64,000 bases of DNA, from positions 62,001 through 126,000 of the forward strand of contig JAFWHX010000001.1 in the NCBI GenBank assembly GCA_017533915.1, written 5' to 3'. A model generated the notes under the pieces. That model was not told where the DNA came from and ran no database searches. It saw nothing but the letters and a program-made list of their open reading frames with translations. Position 1 is the first letter of the stretch; every line of letters begins with the position of its first letter. This DNA comes from Eubacterium sp. GTDB lineage: Bacteria > Bacillota > Clostridia > Peptostreptococcales > Anaerovoracaceae. The translations under genes and the position numbers were made by a program. Shown here one piece after another: positions 29,218 through 37,991 of the stretch.

Positions 29218-30034
29218 ATACGGCTTCAGGTTCTCGAAGAGCCTCGGGCAGAATTTTCTGATCGATAAAGCAGTGCTGGACAGCATCACAGATGGTGCCG
29301 GACTGTGTAAAGACGATCTTGTCATAGAGATCGGCCCGGGGATCGGCGTGCTCACGCAGGCAGCTGCGGAGAAGGCTGGGAAGGTCGTAGCGGTGGAGAT
29401 CGACGAGGGCCTGATAGAAGTCCTGCGCTTCACGCTTTATGGCATAGAAAACGTCAAAGTTATAAACGGGAATATACTTAAAACAGATCTGAAAGCTCTG
29501 ATAGAGCAGGAGAAGGGCGACCTGCTGCATGTGAAGGTGATCGGTAATCTCCCATACTACATCACGACGGCGATCATCATGAAGCTCCTTTCGGATCATA
29601 TCGGTTGCGAAAGCATCACGGTAATGATGCAGAAAGAGGTCGGAGACCGCATAATGGCAGCGCCCGGAAACCGTGAATATGGCGCGATCAGCGCGGCTGT
29701 ACAATATTATTCTATTGTAAACCGCATTTCCGAAGTGGATAAGACATCCTTCATGCCGCAGCCGAAGGTCGATTCCTGTGTTCTGAGGATGGATATCCTG
29801 GACACGCCGGCTGCTGCTCCTGAGGATGAAGACCATTTCTTCAGAGTCATACGAGCAGCATTCGGACAGAGGAGAAAGACGCTGCTTAATTCGCTGGGAA
29901 GCACAGGAGCACCAAAGAGTGTGCTTGCCGAAGTGCTGGACAAGGCAGACATAGATAAGAGCAGGAGGGCGGAGACACTTACGCTTGAAGAATTCGCCAG
30001 ACTGTCAGATGAACTGGCACAAAAGGGATACTAG
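29174..30034 (+). CDS. rsmA: 16S rRNA dimethyladenosine transferase RsmA (KsgA)
   Basis: A 286-residue SAM methyltransferase that dimethylates A1518 and A1519 of 16S rRNA. Motifs: the N-terminal FSKSLGQNFLID, SAM motif IEIGPGIGVLTQ and catalytic NLPYYITT. A C-terminal helical domain (about 200-286) follows. The ATG lies within the 3' end of rnmV with its own AGGAGAA site. The next gene starts three bases after the stop. Confidence 0.95.
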   Translation: MKLYEPSTIKLIKNKYGFRFSKSLGQNFLIDKAVLDSITDGAGLCKDDLVIEIGPGIGVLTQAAAEKAGKVVAVEIDEGLIEVLRFTLYGIENVKVINGNILKTDLKALIEQEKGDLLHVKVIGNLPYYITTAIIMKLLSDHIGCESITVMMQKEVGDRIMAAPGNREYGAISAAVQYYSIVNRISEVDKTSFMPQPKVDSCVLRMDILDTPAAAPEDEDHFFRVIRAAFGQRRKTLLNSLGSTGAPKSVLAEVLDKADIDKSRRAETLTLEEFARLSDELAQKGY

Positions 30035-30037
30035 AGA

Positions 30038-32341
30038 ATGCTTGATATTTTTGGTTTTGGAAAAAAGAATAAAGAAGATGACGGAGCTGAGAAGCCTGCA
30101 AGAGAACTGACGCCTGAAGATATAGAAGCGGCGGAGGAAAGGCTCGTTCAGGACGAGATACGTCAGAATGAGGAGGAGCTGCAGCAGGAGGCAGAGGCTC
30201 AGTACGAGACTCAGGAGACTCTTCTGTCTATGCGGGAAAACGCTGCAAAAGATGTTGAAGACCAGAAGGATTCCGCAGTTTCTGAAGGCAAAAGCGAGAA
30301 AGAACCGGCAGCGCGGGAAAACAAGGCAGACAAGCAGACGCCGGAGAAAAAAACCGCAGCAGCAAAGCACGGGGTATTTGGCAATACATTTGTACTCTGC
30401 TTGATAGCGGCGTTTGTCATAAACCTCTTTATTGAGACGATCGGAAGACAGAGCACGCCATTTGCCGGGGGCTTTCTGTATCTTATACAGCAGCCGCTCG
30501 TTTTCCTCGCGAATATGCTCCTGATCTACGCAACGCTCACGTTTTCAGCGCTGTTCAGGAGACGATCGTTCTTTATAGCCCTGCTTTCACTGCCGTGGAT
30601 ACTCATCGGAGTAGCAAACGGCGTGATACTGCTGCAGAGAATGACGCCGTTCAATATGAAGGATATGACAGCGTTCGCGGACGGAATTACGCTTCTTACC
30701 ACGTATTTCTCTATGACGCAGATCATAATGCTCGCAGCAGCGGCGATCCTGGTCATCGCCGGCTTTACTGTGCTTTTCCTGAAATGCCGTAAAGTCGAGA
30801 AGATACATTACGTGCGTGCCGTAATGGGGATAATCGCGTCTTGGGCTGTGATGATCGGGCTTGTTCTGGGACTTATCCATATCGGCGTACTGTCCACATT
30901 CTTTGGAAGCCTTCCGTATGCGTACAGAGATTACGGCGTACCATACTGCTTTGTTAACACCTGGCTGAATACGGGCATCCACAAGCCTGCGGGATATTCC
31001 GAGCAGATGATAAGCGCGCTGCTTCCGAAAGAAGTGCTCTCCAAGGACAGCACGATCGTACTGGGAGACGAAGACATCTCCACAGATGATCCTGATAAGC
31101 CGAATATCATATTCGTACAGCTTGAGTCATTTATAGATCCGCAGCTTTTCAGACATGTCGCGTTCAGTGAGGATCCTATTCCTTACTTCCGCGAGATAAG
31201 CAGGAACTATTCGACCGGAAGCCTTACGGTACCGGCATGCGGCGCGGGAACTGCCAACACGGAATGCGAGTTCATGACGGGACTGTCCATGCACTTCTTC
31301 GGACCTGGAGAATATCCTTTCAAGTCTGTCTTAAGTGAAGAACCTGTCGAGAGCGTAGCCCGCGACCTCAAGAGCATAGGCTACTCGGCGCACGCCATAC
31401 ATAATCACAGAGCGATGTTCTACAACAGAAACATCGTATTCGCCAACATGGGTTATGATACATTCACGTCTGTGGAATATATGAGCGATACGCAGAAGAC
31501 TCCGAAAGGCTGGTGCAAGGACAAGATCCTTACGTCTCAGATTATGGACGCACTGACGTCAACAAAACAGAAGGATTATATCTACACGATCTCCGTGCAG
31601 GGACACGGGCAGTATCCGTCAGAGAAACTTCTTTCCGATCCGGACATCAAAGTCACAGCGGCTCCTGACGAAGCGGCGAAGAATAAGTATGAATATTACG
31701 CCAATGAAGTCCATGAGATGGATGCTTTTGTTCATGATCTCACGACTACGCTTGAAGATTATGATGAAAAAGTCATTCTCGTGATGTACGGGGACCATAT
31801 CCCCGCATTAGACATAGCGGAAGAGAACTACGCGGCAAAGGATCTGTTCCAGACGCAGTATGTGATCTGGAGCAATTATGAGACGGATAAGAAGGATATG
31901 GATATAGCGGCATATCAGTTATCCGCAGAGGTACTTGACCGAGCCGGTATCCACGTCGGGACGACCACGCTGTATCATCAGCTTCATGATCATAAAGCTC
32001 CGGATTATCTGAGCGGCCTTAAAGCGCTCGGGTATGACATGCTCTATGGAAATCAATATATCTATGGCGGCAGCATACCGTTCAAAGCTTCGGACATGAA
32101 ACTCGGTGTAAAAGACATCGTGATAGAAGAAGTAGTAGAAGTAGGCGGGAAATATTATATCAAAGGCCGCAACTTTACTGAGATGAGCAGGATCACGCTG
32201 AACGGCGAGCCGCTCGAGACAGTGTATCTGAGTTCAAACCTGCTCGGGCTGCTTGAGGATGTGAACGTGGAAGATGCGTCGGATATGAAGGTGAGCCAGA
32301 TAGACAAGAACACGAGCACGATCATCAGTACGACAGAATAA
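30038..32341 (+). CDS. LTA-synthase-family sulfatase-fold membrane enzyme
   Basis: A 767-residue protein. The N-terminal ~110 residues are charged, Glu/Lys-rich and cytoplasmic. Five membrane helices (about 115-290) precede an extracellular alkaline-phosphatase/sulfatase domain with FVQLESF, the nucleophile loop GAGTANTECEFMTG, VQGHGQYPS and YGDHIP. This is the LtaS-like metal site with a catalytic Thr. The last ~75 residues form an IPT-like beta domain. LtaS enzymes transfer glycerol phosphate from phosphatidylglycerol to build lipoteichoic acid; whether this one makes LTA or another phosphoglycerol polymer is not decidable. A large palindrome follows. Confidence 0.87.
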   Translation: MLDIFGFGKKNKEDDGAEKPARELTPEDIEAAEERLVQDEIRQNEEELQQEAEAQYETQETLLSMRENAAKDVEDQKDSAVSEGKSEKEPAARENKADKQTPEKKTAAAKHGVFGNTFVLCLIAAFVINLFIETIGRQSTPFAGGFLYLIQQPLVFLANMLLIYATLTFSALFRRRSFFIALLSLPWILIGVANGVILLQRMTPFNMKDMTAFADGITLLTTYFSMTQIIMLAAAAILVIAGFTVLFLKCRKVEKIHYVRAVMGIIASWAVMIGLVLGLIHIGVLSTFFGSLPYAYRDYGVPYCFVNTWLNTGIHKPAGYSEQMISALLPKEVLSKDSTIVLGDEDISTDDPDKPNIIFVQLESFIDPQLFRHVAFSEDPIPYFREISRNYSTGSLTVPACGAGTANTECEFMTGLSMHFFGPGEYPFKSVLSEEPVESVARDLKSIGYSAHAIHNHRAMFYNRNIVFANMGYDTFTSVEYMSDTQKTPKGWCKDKILTSQIMDALTSTKQKDYIYTISVQGHGQYPSEKLLSDPDIKVTAAPDEAAKNKYEYYANEVHEMDAFVHDLTTTLEDYDEKVILVMYGDHIPALDIAEENYAAKDLFQTQYVIWSNYETDKKDMDIAAYQLSAEVLDRAGIHVGTTTLYHQLHDHKAPDYLSGLKALGYDMLYGNQYIYGGSIPFKASDMKLGVKDIVIEEVVEVGGKYYIKGRNFTEMSRITLNGEPLETVYLSSNLLGLLEDVNVEDASDMKVSQIDKNTSTIISTTE

Positions 32342-32353
32342 CGACATAATACA

Positions 32354-32508
32354 AAAGCGCCAGCAGCAATTATCCCGTCTCGGGCACGGCTCTCGCCTGG
32401 CTACGGCTTAACGCAGCGGTACTAACCTCATGCTTCGCCTGACGGCTCGCATTCGCTAAGTACCGGCTGCCGCAGATGCCCTCGCTGGATAATTGCTGCT
32501 GGCGCTTT
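32354..32508. repeat. 155-bp palindromic element with perfect 22-bp terminal inverted repeats
   Basis: Positions 32354-32375 and 32487-32508 are exact inverted repeats of 22 bases (left arm begins AAAGCGCCAGCAGC). The 111-base centre has a second nested pair, GCAGCGGTACT at 32413-32423 with AGTACC and GCTGC at 32459-32470 (one bulged G), plus GGGCA/TGCCC. It lies between convergent genes and contains no open frame of note. It could be a large bidirectional terminator or a MITE-like repeat. Confidence 0.8.
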
Positions 32509-32520
32509 ATATTGCCTTAA

Positions 32521-33621
32521 TTACTGCTGTGAGAGACCTGCTTCGATATACTGCTGCAGGTCGTCGAGAGGAATGGTGCGCAGAGCACATTTGCCGGGGG
32601 ATTCCGGGAAGACCACGGTTATGCTGCCGGTGCGCACTTTTTTGTCCCCTTTTGCTACTTTAAGGATCTTCTCGGCGTCATACGGGATCTCAAGATCAAA
32701 GTTCATGTCTGCAAGGTCGCTTCTGATCTGGTCTGCCGCGTCATATTCTGTGTATCCGAGCTTATATGCCGCGCGGGCTTCACATACCATGCCGCGTGCG
32801 ACGGCCTGTCCGTGAGGGATCGCATATTCTGAGAGCTTCTCGATGCTGTGGCCGAATGTGTGGCCGAAATTGAGCAGCTGCCGCTCGCCGGTATCACGCT
32901 CATCGTGCTCAACGATAGTGCGCTTTACCTGCACGCTTCTTTCTACCACGAGCTCGAGCGTATCTGTCATTTCGCCGGTGATCTCACCGCCTGTCTCCAT
33001 AAGGGCTGACATTATCTTCTTCACGTAAGGAGCGAGCTCCTCATCTGCTATCATTGCGGTCTTATAGCTTTCCGCCGAGCCGTCGAGCATCTCTGAGGGT
33101 GAAAGGGTCCTGAACGTTGATATGTCACATAGAACAAGCGAAGGCTGCCAGAAGGCGCCGCAGAGGTTTTTGCCCTTGCCGAGGTCTACTGCCGTCTTGC
33201 CGCCGACAGAACTGTCGACTGCAGCAAGATAGGTCGTAGGCATCTGTATATAGCGGATCCCCCTCAGATATGTCGCCGCGGCGAATCCTGCCATGTCGCC
33301 GGTAACGCCGCCTCCCAGCGCGATGATGATGTCGCTCCTGCTCAGGGCTGCTCTTGCAAGCTGCTCCATGATCGCGCAGTATGATTCAAGATTCTTGTTC
33401 TCCTCTCCTGCCGGGAATTCGATCAGGGTGACATCAAAGCCTGCGTCTGTCAGCGCCTCGGACACAGTGCCTGCGTAAAGTCCTGCCACATTGCTGTCGC
33501 AGATCAGCGCGGCTCGGCATGGTCCTGTCACTTCCTGAATATAATCTGCGGCATCGGAGAGTATGCCTGTGCCGATGACCATATCGTACGGCCGTCCAGT
33601 TTTTACAGAAATTCTCTTCAT
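32521..33621 (-). CDS. aroB: 3-dehydroquinate synthase
   Basis: A 366-residue NAD-dependent, metal-requiring second enzyme of the shikimate pathway (DAHP to 3-dehydroquinate). Signatures: ALGGGVTGDMAGFAAATYLRG, the substrate/metal region DSSVGGKTAVDLGKGKNL and the histidine motif LNFGHTFGHSIE. No other aro gene is adjacent, so it appears as a single-gene unit with its own promoter at 33657-33685. Confidence 0.95.
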   Translation of the reverse strand: MKRISVKTGRPYDMVIGTGILSDAADYIQEVTGPCRAALICDSNVAGLYAGTVSEALTDAGFDVTLIEFPAGEENKNLESYCAIMEQLARAALSRSDIIIALGGGVTGDMAGFAAATYLRGIRYIQMPTTYLAAVDSSVGGKTAVDLGKGKNLCGAFWQPSLVLCDISTFRTLSPSEMLDGSAESYKTAMIADEELAPYVKKIMSALMETGGEITGEMTDTLELVVERSVQVKRTIVEHDERDTGERQLLNFGHTFGHSIEKLSEYAIPHGQAVARGMVCEARAAYKLGYTEYDAADQIRSDLADMNFDLEIPYDAEKILKVAKGDKKVRTGSITVVFPESPGKCALRTIPLDDLQQYIEAGLSQQ

Positions 33622-33656
33622 TTATCAGACCTCTATGATATAATAATAACGTACCG

Positions 33657-33685
33657 ATTCTATCATAACTGATAATGATATGCAA
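33657..33685 (-). promoter_or_regulatory. sigma-A promoter of aroB
   Basis: Minus-strand TTGCAT (33685-33680), a 17-base spacer and TAGAAT (33662-33657), about 36 bases before the aroB start. Confidence 0.6.
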
Positions 33686-33769
33686 AAAACGTTTCTGGTG
33701 GTTTCGGAAAAGCAGGATATGCAAAGCAAACGTCGTATCTTTGTTTGATTTAAAGAAAGAGCCGGAAAA

Positions 33770-34573
33770 ATGAAAGGAAAATTCGGAAAAGGACATTTTG
33801 AGCTCACGTGGCAGCTGGGTTTCTATGGGGTCAAGCTTGCATTCAGGCTGACGATCGTTATCGGCATGTATATCTTATACTTCACCCACAGGGAGCTTAT
33901 AACAAAGTACATGGAACAGCCGTTTTATAAAGGCCTGACGCTTGTGCACGTAGCATGGGTGGCATTTATGTCGGTCATGATACTGCATCTTCTTTCTGAG
34001 ACACATCTGGTCGACAAGCTGACCATGGCGATACGTAAATCCAGGGAGAAAGAATACGTGCCTGTTGCAGGATATGAACGTAAGGATCTTCTGGAATATG
34101 TCCAGTATATGAATATCAAAGCCTGGATGGTCATGCTCGTCTGGCTGGGACTCAACGCCGTGATCGGCCTGTTGTATGTGCTTAACATATTCCACAATGA
34201 AGAGCTGCTGATGTGCACGGTCACGTTCTATCTGTGTGATTATATATGCATACTGTTCTTCTGCCCGTTCCAGACTTTCATAATGCATGATAAGTGCTGC
34301 GTGAACTGCAGGATCTACGACTGGGGCCATTTTATGATGTTCACCCCTATGCTGTTCATAAAGAGCTTTTACAGCTGGAGCCTTTTCTTCATGTCGTGCA
34401 TAGTGCTGATCCATTGGGAGCTCATATACGCGCGTCATCCGGAGCGTTTCTGGGAGGGCTCGAATAAAGTCCTCCAGTGCGTCAACTGTCATGATAAGAC
34501 GTGCCAGATAAAGAACCTGCTCAGAGGAAACGGCCTCCGCGCAGGCGTAGTGCAGAAAGACAAAACGATCTGA
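33770..34573 (+). CDS. cysteine-rich integral membrane protein, unknown function
   Basis: A 267-residue protein with about five membrane segments (roughly 18-38, 58-74, 117-140, 148-168, 190-220). Two cysteine clusters stand out: C176-C177-x2-C180 within HDKCCVNCRIYDWGHFMMFTP, and C237-x2-C240-x4-C245 in the C-terminal cytosolic tail (CVNCHDKTC). The repeated CVNC motif suggests a metal centre or redox site. I believe similar proteins occur in other Clostridia but know no assigned function. Divergent from aroB and convergent with plsC. Confidence 0.7.
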   Translation: MKGKFGKGHFELTWQLGFYGVKLAFRLTIVIGMYILYFTHRELITKYMEQPFYKGLTLVHVAWVAFMSVMILHLLSETHLVDKLTMAIRKSREKEYVPVAGYERKDLLEYVQYMNIKAWMVMLVWLGLNAVIGLLYVLNIFHNEELLMCTVTFYLCDYICILFFCPFQTFIMHDKCCVNCRIYDWGHFMMFTPMLFIKSFYSWSLFFMSCIVLIHWELIYARHPERFWEGSNKVLQCVNCHDKTCQIKNLLRGNGLRAGVVQKDKTI

Positions 34574-34591
34574 TTTTGAAAACCATGGCAT

Positions 34592-34622
34592 CAAAAAAGC
34601 AGGCATATCAGATATACCTGCC
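34592..34622 (-). terminator. intrinsic terminator of plsC
   Basis: On the minus strand GCAGGTATA pairs with TATGCCTGC around a short loop and is followed by six T residues. It may also act weakly on the convergent plus-strand gene. Confidence 0.75.
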
Positions 34623-34634
34623 TTGAGAGCTGTT

Positions 34635-35366
34635 TTACTGGAGCATGCTCAGTCCGTTCTGTATCGTTGACGGGACGGACTTTTCTATTTCCATGATTTC
34701 CTGCCGTGACAGATCCTTCGTCTCTATCGGAGAGTGGAACATGACTTTGATAGTCGCCGGCTGGGCATAGCCTTTCTCTTCAAAGCATTTGTAGCTTCCG
34801 GAGATAGATACAGGAACTATAGGCGCCTTCGCCTTGGTCGCGAGCTTGAAGCTTCCGGCCTTGAACTTGCCCATCTTCGGACCACGGCTTCGGGTTCCTT
34901 CTGGGAAGATCGCGAGATTATACCCGGCTTTCACGAGGTCGATACCTTCTTTCATACTCTTCAGAGCTTCTCTTGTGTCGCCCCTCTTGATGAAAAGCCC
35001 GCGTATAAGCTTGATCCATTTGCCGAGGTATGGGATCTTCTCCAGAGAATCTTTGGCGATAAATCCGATCTGGCGGCCGTCCAGAGCGACTATGAGAGCT
35101 ATGATATCGGCATACCCCTGATGGTTCGCGATGTATACACACCCGTCCTGTTCCGGGATGTTCTCTCTGCCCTCTACCTCTATCGTCATATCAAAATCTT
35201 CAGCGACGTTGTTTGCCCAGATCTTTATGTCTTCGCCGATGACCCTGCGTTCTTCGACAGGATCTCCTGCTTCGCGCGCTTCCAATATGCCTTTGCTCGC
35301 GCTGTCAAGCTTGCTTATCGAGCCGAGTACTTTGAAGAGCGTCGGGATATTACGTAATATAGCCAT
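34635..35366 (-). CDS. plsC: 1-acyl-sn-glycerol-3-phosphate acyltransferase (PlsC family)
   Basis: A 243-residue acyltransferase of phospholipid synthesis (lysophosphatidate to phosphatidate). The catalytic HX4D box is NHQGYAD, and the substrate motif is FPEGTRSRGPKMG. I start it at ATG 35366, seven bases after AAGGAGGAAA; seven extra in-frame codons upstream overlap this site. An interfacial hydrophobic segment is near the N terminus. Single-gene unit with a terminator at 34592. Confidence 0.9.
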   Translation of the reverse strand: MAILRNIPTLFKVLGSISKLDSASKGILEAREAGDPVEERRVIGEDIKIWANNVAEDFDMTIEVEGRENIPEQDGCVYIANHQGYADIIALIVALDGRQIGFIAKDSLEKIPYLGKWIKLIRGLFIKRGDTREALKSMKEGIDLVKAGYNLAIFPEGTRSRGPKMGKFKAGSFKLATKAKAPIVPVSISGSYKCFEEKGYAQPATIKVMFHSPIETKDLSRQEIMEIEKSVPSTIQNGLSMLQ

Positions 35367-35468
35367 GACATTTCCTCCTTTTTTCATTATACCCTATATG
35401 TCAAAAAGCTGCTTTACATGGATCTGACCCGCGGGAAAACTGAAAATGGACGGTATTATAAAAAATGT

Positions 35469-35497
35469 TTGCATTTCGCCTTATGCTCGGGTATAAT
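35469..35497 (+). promoter_or_regulatory. sigma-A promoter of the rpsF-ssb-rpsR operon
   Basis: TTGCAT (35469-35474), a 17-base spacer and perfect TATAAT (35492-35497). It leaves a ~95-base 5' leader before rpsF. Confidence 0.8.
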
Positions 35498-35503
35498 AAT
35501 TAA

Positions 35504-35590
35504 GCGCGCTCTGGAGAACTATCGTGGGGCGTGCCGGTAAACATATCTCTGCGCCATACACCAGGATGGCGCCATTTAGTCCATGGGGAG
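35504..35590 (+). promoter_or_regulatory. structured rpsF leader, candidate S6:S18 autoregulatory motif
   Basis: The leader contains a perfect 7-bp hairpin GCGCCAT / ATGGCGC (35551-35557 and 35566-35572) with an 8-nt loop, and a CCGG-containing segment upstream. Autoregulatory S6:S18 leader RNAs are known from many bacteria. The assignment here rests on position and the presence of structure only. Confidence 0.35.
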
Positions 35591-35599
35591 GTGAAAAAC

Positions 35600-35890
35600 A
35601 TGACGAATTATGAATTGATGTTCATTATCGATCCTAAGCTCGAGCAGGAGCAGAAGGATGCAGAGATCGAGAAAGTCAAGGGCATAATTTCCGAGAACGG
35701 CGGAGAGCTTGAAGAAGCTGACGTCTGGGGAATCAGAAAACTTGCTTATCCGATCATGAAGAACACCGAAGGCTATTATGTCGTGCTTCCGTTCCAGGCA
35801 GATCCTGAGCTTCCGAAAGAGCTTGACAGAAGACTTAAGATCTCTGACGCGGTAATAAGACATATGATCATCAATAAAGATGAGAAATAG
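35600..35890 (+). CDS. rpsF: 30S ribosomal protein S6
   Basis: A 96-residue S6 of the ferredoxin-like fold: MTNYELMFIIDPKL at the start, then WGIRKLAYPIMKNTEGYYV and ISDAVIRHMII. It binds S18 in the platform of the small subunit. I chose ATG 35600 (site GGGGAGGTGA) over 23 extra in-frame codons that lie in the leader. First gene of the conserved rpsF-ssb-rpsR operon. Confidence 0.96.
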   Translation: MTNYELMFIIDPKLEQEQKDAEIEKVKGIISENGGELEEADVWGIRKLAYPIMKNTEGYYVVLPFQADPELPKELDRRLKISDAVIRHMIINKDEK

Positions 35891-35926
35891 CCCGAGGGTG
35901 TTTGTTTTTTTGGAATCGAGGTCAAT

Positions 35927-36400
35927 ATGAACAGTGTAGAACTGATCGGCAGGCTTACCAGAGATCCTGAAGTGCGCTACACTTCCGGGTCACAGATGGC
36001 CGTTGCATCATTCACGATCGCTATCGACAGACCACAGCGTCAGGACGGCGGAGAAAAGCAGACTGATTTCCCGAGGATAACAGTATTCGGACGCCAGGCA
36101 GAGACCTGCGAGAAATATCTGAAGAAGGGCAGGATGGTCGCGATCCAGGGAAGGATCCAGACCGGAAGCTACACCAACAAGAACGGTGATACAGTCTACA
36201 CTACCGACGTGGTTGCAAACAGGGTCGAATTTATTGACTGGGGCAATCAGAACGGACAGGGCAGCCAGGGCTACGGGCAGAACCAGGGCGGTTATTCCGC
36301 TCCGCAGGCACAGTCTGCACCGGCGCAGAGCCAGGCGCCTGCTCAGGATGATGATATGCCGGATTCTTTCGAAGCGATCGATGAGGATGTTCCATTCTAG
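35927..36400 (+). CDS. ssb: single-stranded DNA-binding protein
   Basis: A 157-residue SSB. The OB-fold domain (1-105) reads MNSVELIGRLTRDPEVRYT and contains KGRMVAIQGRIQTGSYTNKNG. A Gly/Gln/Pro-rich disordered linker (about 108-140) follows, and the C-terminal acidic tip ends DEDVPF, which recruits replication and repair proteins. It sits between the S6 and S18 genes as in most Firmicutes. Confidence 0.96.
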   Translation: MNSVELIGRLTRDPEVRYTSGSQMAVASFTIAIDRPQRQDGGEKQTDFPRITVFGRQAETCEKYLKKGRMVAIQGRIQTGSYTNKNGDTVYTTDVVANRVEFIDWGNQNGQGSQGYGQNQGGYSAPQAQSAPAQSQAPAQDDDMPDSFEAIDEDVPF

Positions 36401-36452
36401 TATGATGGGAAGCCTCAGGAGCATCAAAGCTCCGATTTAGGAAAGGAAGATA

Positions 36453-36695
36453 ATGAATATGGAAAACAGAAGACATATGGGTGGCATGAGAAGACGTAAA
36501 GTATGCCAGTTCTGTGCCGATAAGTCGATCGTTATCGACTACAAGGATGTCGAGAGACTGCAGAACTTCGTGACAGAGAGAGGCAAGATCCTCCCGAGAA
36601 GAATCACGGGCACATGCGCCAAGCACCAGAGACAGATCACAACAGCTGTCAAGAGAGCTCGTATCGTGGCTCTTCTTCCATACACAGCTGACTAG
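36453..36695 (+). CDS. rpsR: 30S ribosomal protein S18
   Basis: An 80-residue basic protein with the S18 core: [34 protein letters not shown]. The N-terminal [12 protein letters not shown] carries a CxxC, and with Cys further on it is the zinc-binding (C+) form. Forms a heterodimer with S6. Last gene of the operon; a strong terminator lies at 36791. Confidence 0.96.
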   Translation: MNMENRRHMGGMRRRKVCQFCADKSIVIDYKDVERLQNFVTERGKILPRRITGTCAKHQRQITTAVKRARIVALLPYTAD

Positions 36696-36790
36696 ATCAG
36701 ATCTGAGAGACCGCGCTGCTGACCAGAAAAGATGCGTTTTCGCATGAGGGGCCGCAGCGTAATGCCGCGAATAGAATTCGTAATGTGAAA

Positions 36791-36827
36791 AGAGCCTGCC
36801 GGCTTTGACCGGCGGGCTCTTTATTTT
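36791..36827. terminator. bidirectional terminator between rpsR and the nucleotidyltransferase gene
   Basis: A 12-bp stem AGAGCCTGCCGG / CCGGCGGGCTCT (one G-U pair) with a 6-nt loop, followed by TTATTTT on the plus strand and TTTT on the minus strand. It serves both convergent genes. Confidence 0.9.
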
Positions 36828-37801
36828 CAATCCCACAGCTTTTCAGGGTAGAAGCCTTTGTCTTTCATTGACTGGAGGGCATTTTTGACGTTTTCTTTAT
36901 CCTCTTTATATGTCACGCCGTACCATTGGTCCGCAGACCGCAGCACATTGACTTCCGCGCCTCCTGATTCTATCTTTTCTGTTACTACGGACGGCAGGAA
37001 ATACTCACCTTTCAGCGGGTCTTCAGCTAGTGCTTTGTCGAGGAAAGCCGGAAAGCCGTCAGAGACAGCGTCCATGAATGATCTTTCGAATCCCCAGAAA
37101 TTCATCGACACAGGGGTGTCTGGAGCGAGCATGCTCCATGTCCCACCATCGTCTTCGGTATAGGCAGGGACTTTCGTTTCGGGATCGTCTTCTGACGGAC
37201 GCCACATGATCTTAGTGCGCTCCGTAACTTTTTTCAGCACGCCGTTATCCCCGACCTCGCATACGCCTCTTGCGACGTGGCCGTTCTCCGTAAGCGTCTT
37301 GTCGAGCTGGAACGCGACCATCGCATATCTGTCAGGACCGGCTTCTCTGCCTGATAAGTCATCCTCATTGCAGAGACCTTCCAGAAACTCATACATTGTC
37401 TGGAAAGCACCTGATCCATAATAGTCGTCTGCATTTATAACACAGAATGGTGCGTCGATATAGTCGCGCGCAGCGTATACTGCGTGCGCGGTGCCCCATG
37501 GCTTGACGCGGCCTTCCGGAACTTCATATCCGTCCGGGAGATCGTCCAGCTTTTGGAATGCGTATCTCACGTCGAGGTGCTTTCCGGCGCGGCCGTCGAT
37601 AAGTCCGCGGAATGCCTCGGCGTTTTCTTCTTTAATAACAAAGACCACACGTTCGAATCCTGCAAGCATCGCGTCATATAGTGAAAAATCGAGAATTATC
37701 TCGCCGTGGCTGCCTACAGGGTCTATCTGCTTGAGTCCGCCATAGCGGCTCCCCATGCCTGCTGCCATTATCAGTAATATGGGTTTTTCCTGGTCGCTCA
37801 T
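36827..37801 (-). CDS. sugar-phosphate nucleotidyltransferase
   Basis: A 324-residue GT-A-fold nucleotidyltransferase. The NTP-binding signature LIMAAGMGSRYGGLKQIDPVG is at the N terminus, a metal-binding NADDYYG near residue 122, and EYFLPSVV further on. It probably activates a sugar-1-phosphate with an NTP for envelope glycan synthesis. It differs from canonical GalU/RmlA/GlmU spacing, so I do not name the sugar. A stand-alone gene with its own promoter (37827-37855) and an AAGGAGA site. Confidence 0.8.
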   Translation of the reverse strand: MSDQEKPILLIMAAGMGSRYGGLKQIDPVGSHGEIILDFSLYDAMLAGFERVVFVIKEENAEAFRGLIDGRAGKHLDVRYAFQKLDDLPDGYEVPEGRVKPWGTAHAVYAARDYIDAPFCVINADDYYGSGAFQTMYEFLEGLCNEDDLSGREAGPDRYAMVAFQLDKTLTENGHVARGVCEVGDNGVLKKVTERTKIMWRPSEDDPETKVPAYTEDDGGTWSMLAPDTPVSMNFWGFERSFMDAVSDGFPAFLDKALAEDPLKGEYFLPSVVTEKIESGGAEVNVLRSADQWYGVTYKEDKENVKNALQSMKDKGFYPEKLWD

Positions 37802-37826
37802 CGTTCTGGTCTCCTTTCTGAATGTA

Positions 37827-37855
37827 ATTTTACCGTGCCGGCAGGCTGTTGTAAA
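37827..37855 (-). promoter_or_regulatory. promoter of the nucleotidyltransferase gene
   Basis: Minus-strand TTTACA (37855-37850), a 17-base spacer and TAAAAT (37832-37827), 26 bases before the start codon. Confidence 0.55.
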
Positions 37856-37864
37856 GATTTGGTA

Positions 37865-37894
37865 TTGACCGGACAGGTGAGTTTTGTTTATAAT
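37865..37894 (+). promoter_or_regulatory. promoter of the secreted protein gene
   Basis: TTGACC (37865-37870), an 18-base spacer and TATAAT (37889-37894). It lies back to back with the minus-strand promoter, only nine bases apart. Confidence 0.7.
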
Positions 37895-37991
37895 TCAATA
37901 TAGAAAGGTATGACCGGCAGGGGTGGCGGCCATGCTGCAGGGGAACAGCGCCGATGAAATATCGTAATGGCGCAGATCTGGGAGAAGAGAT

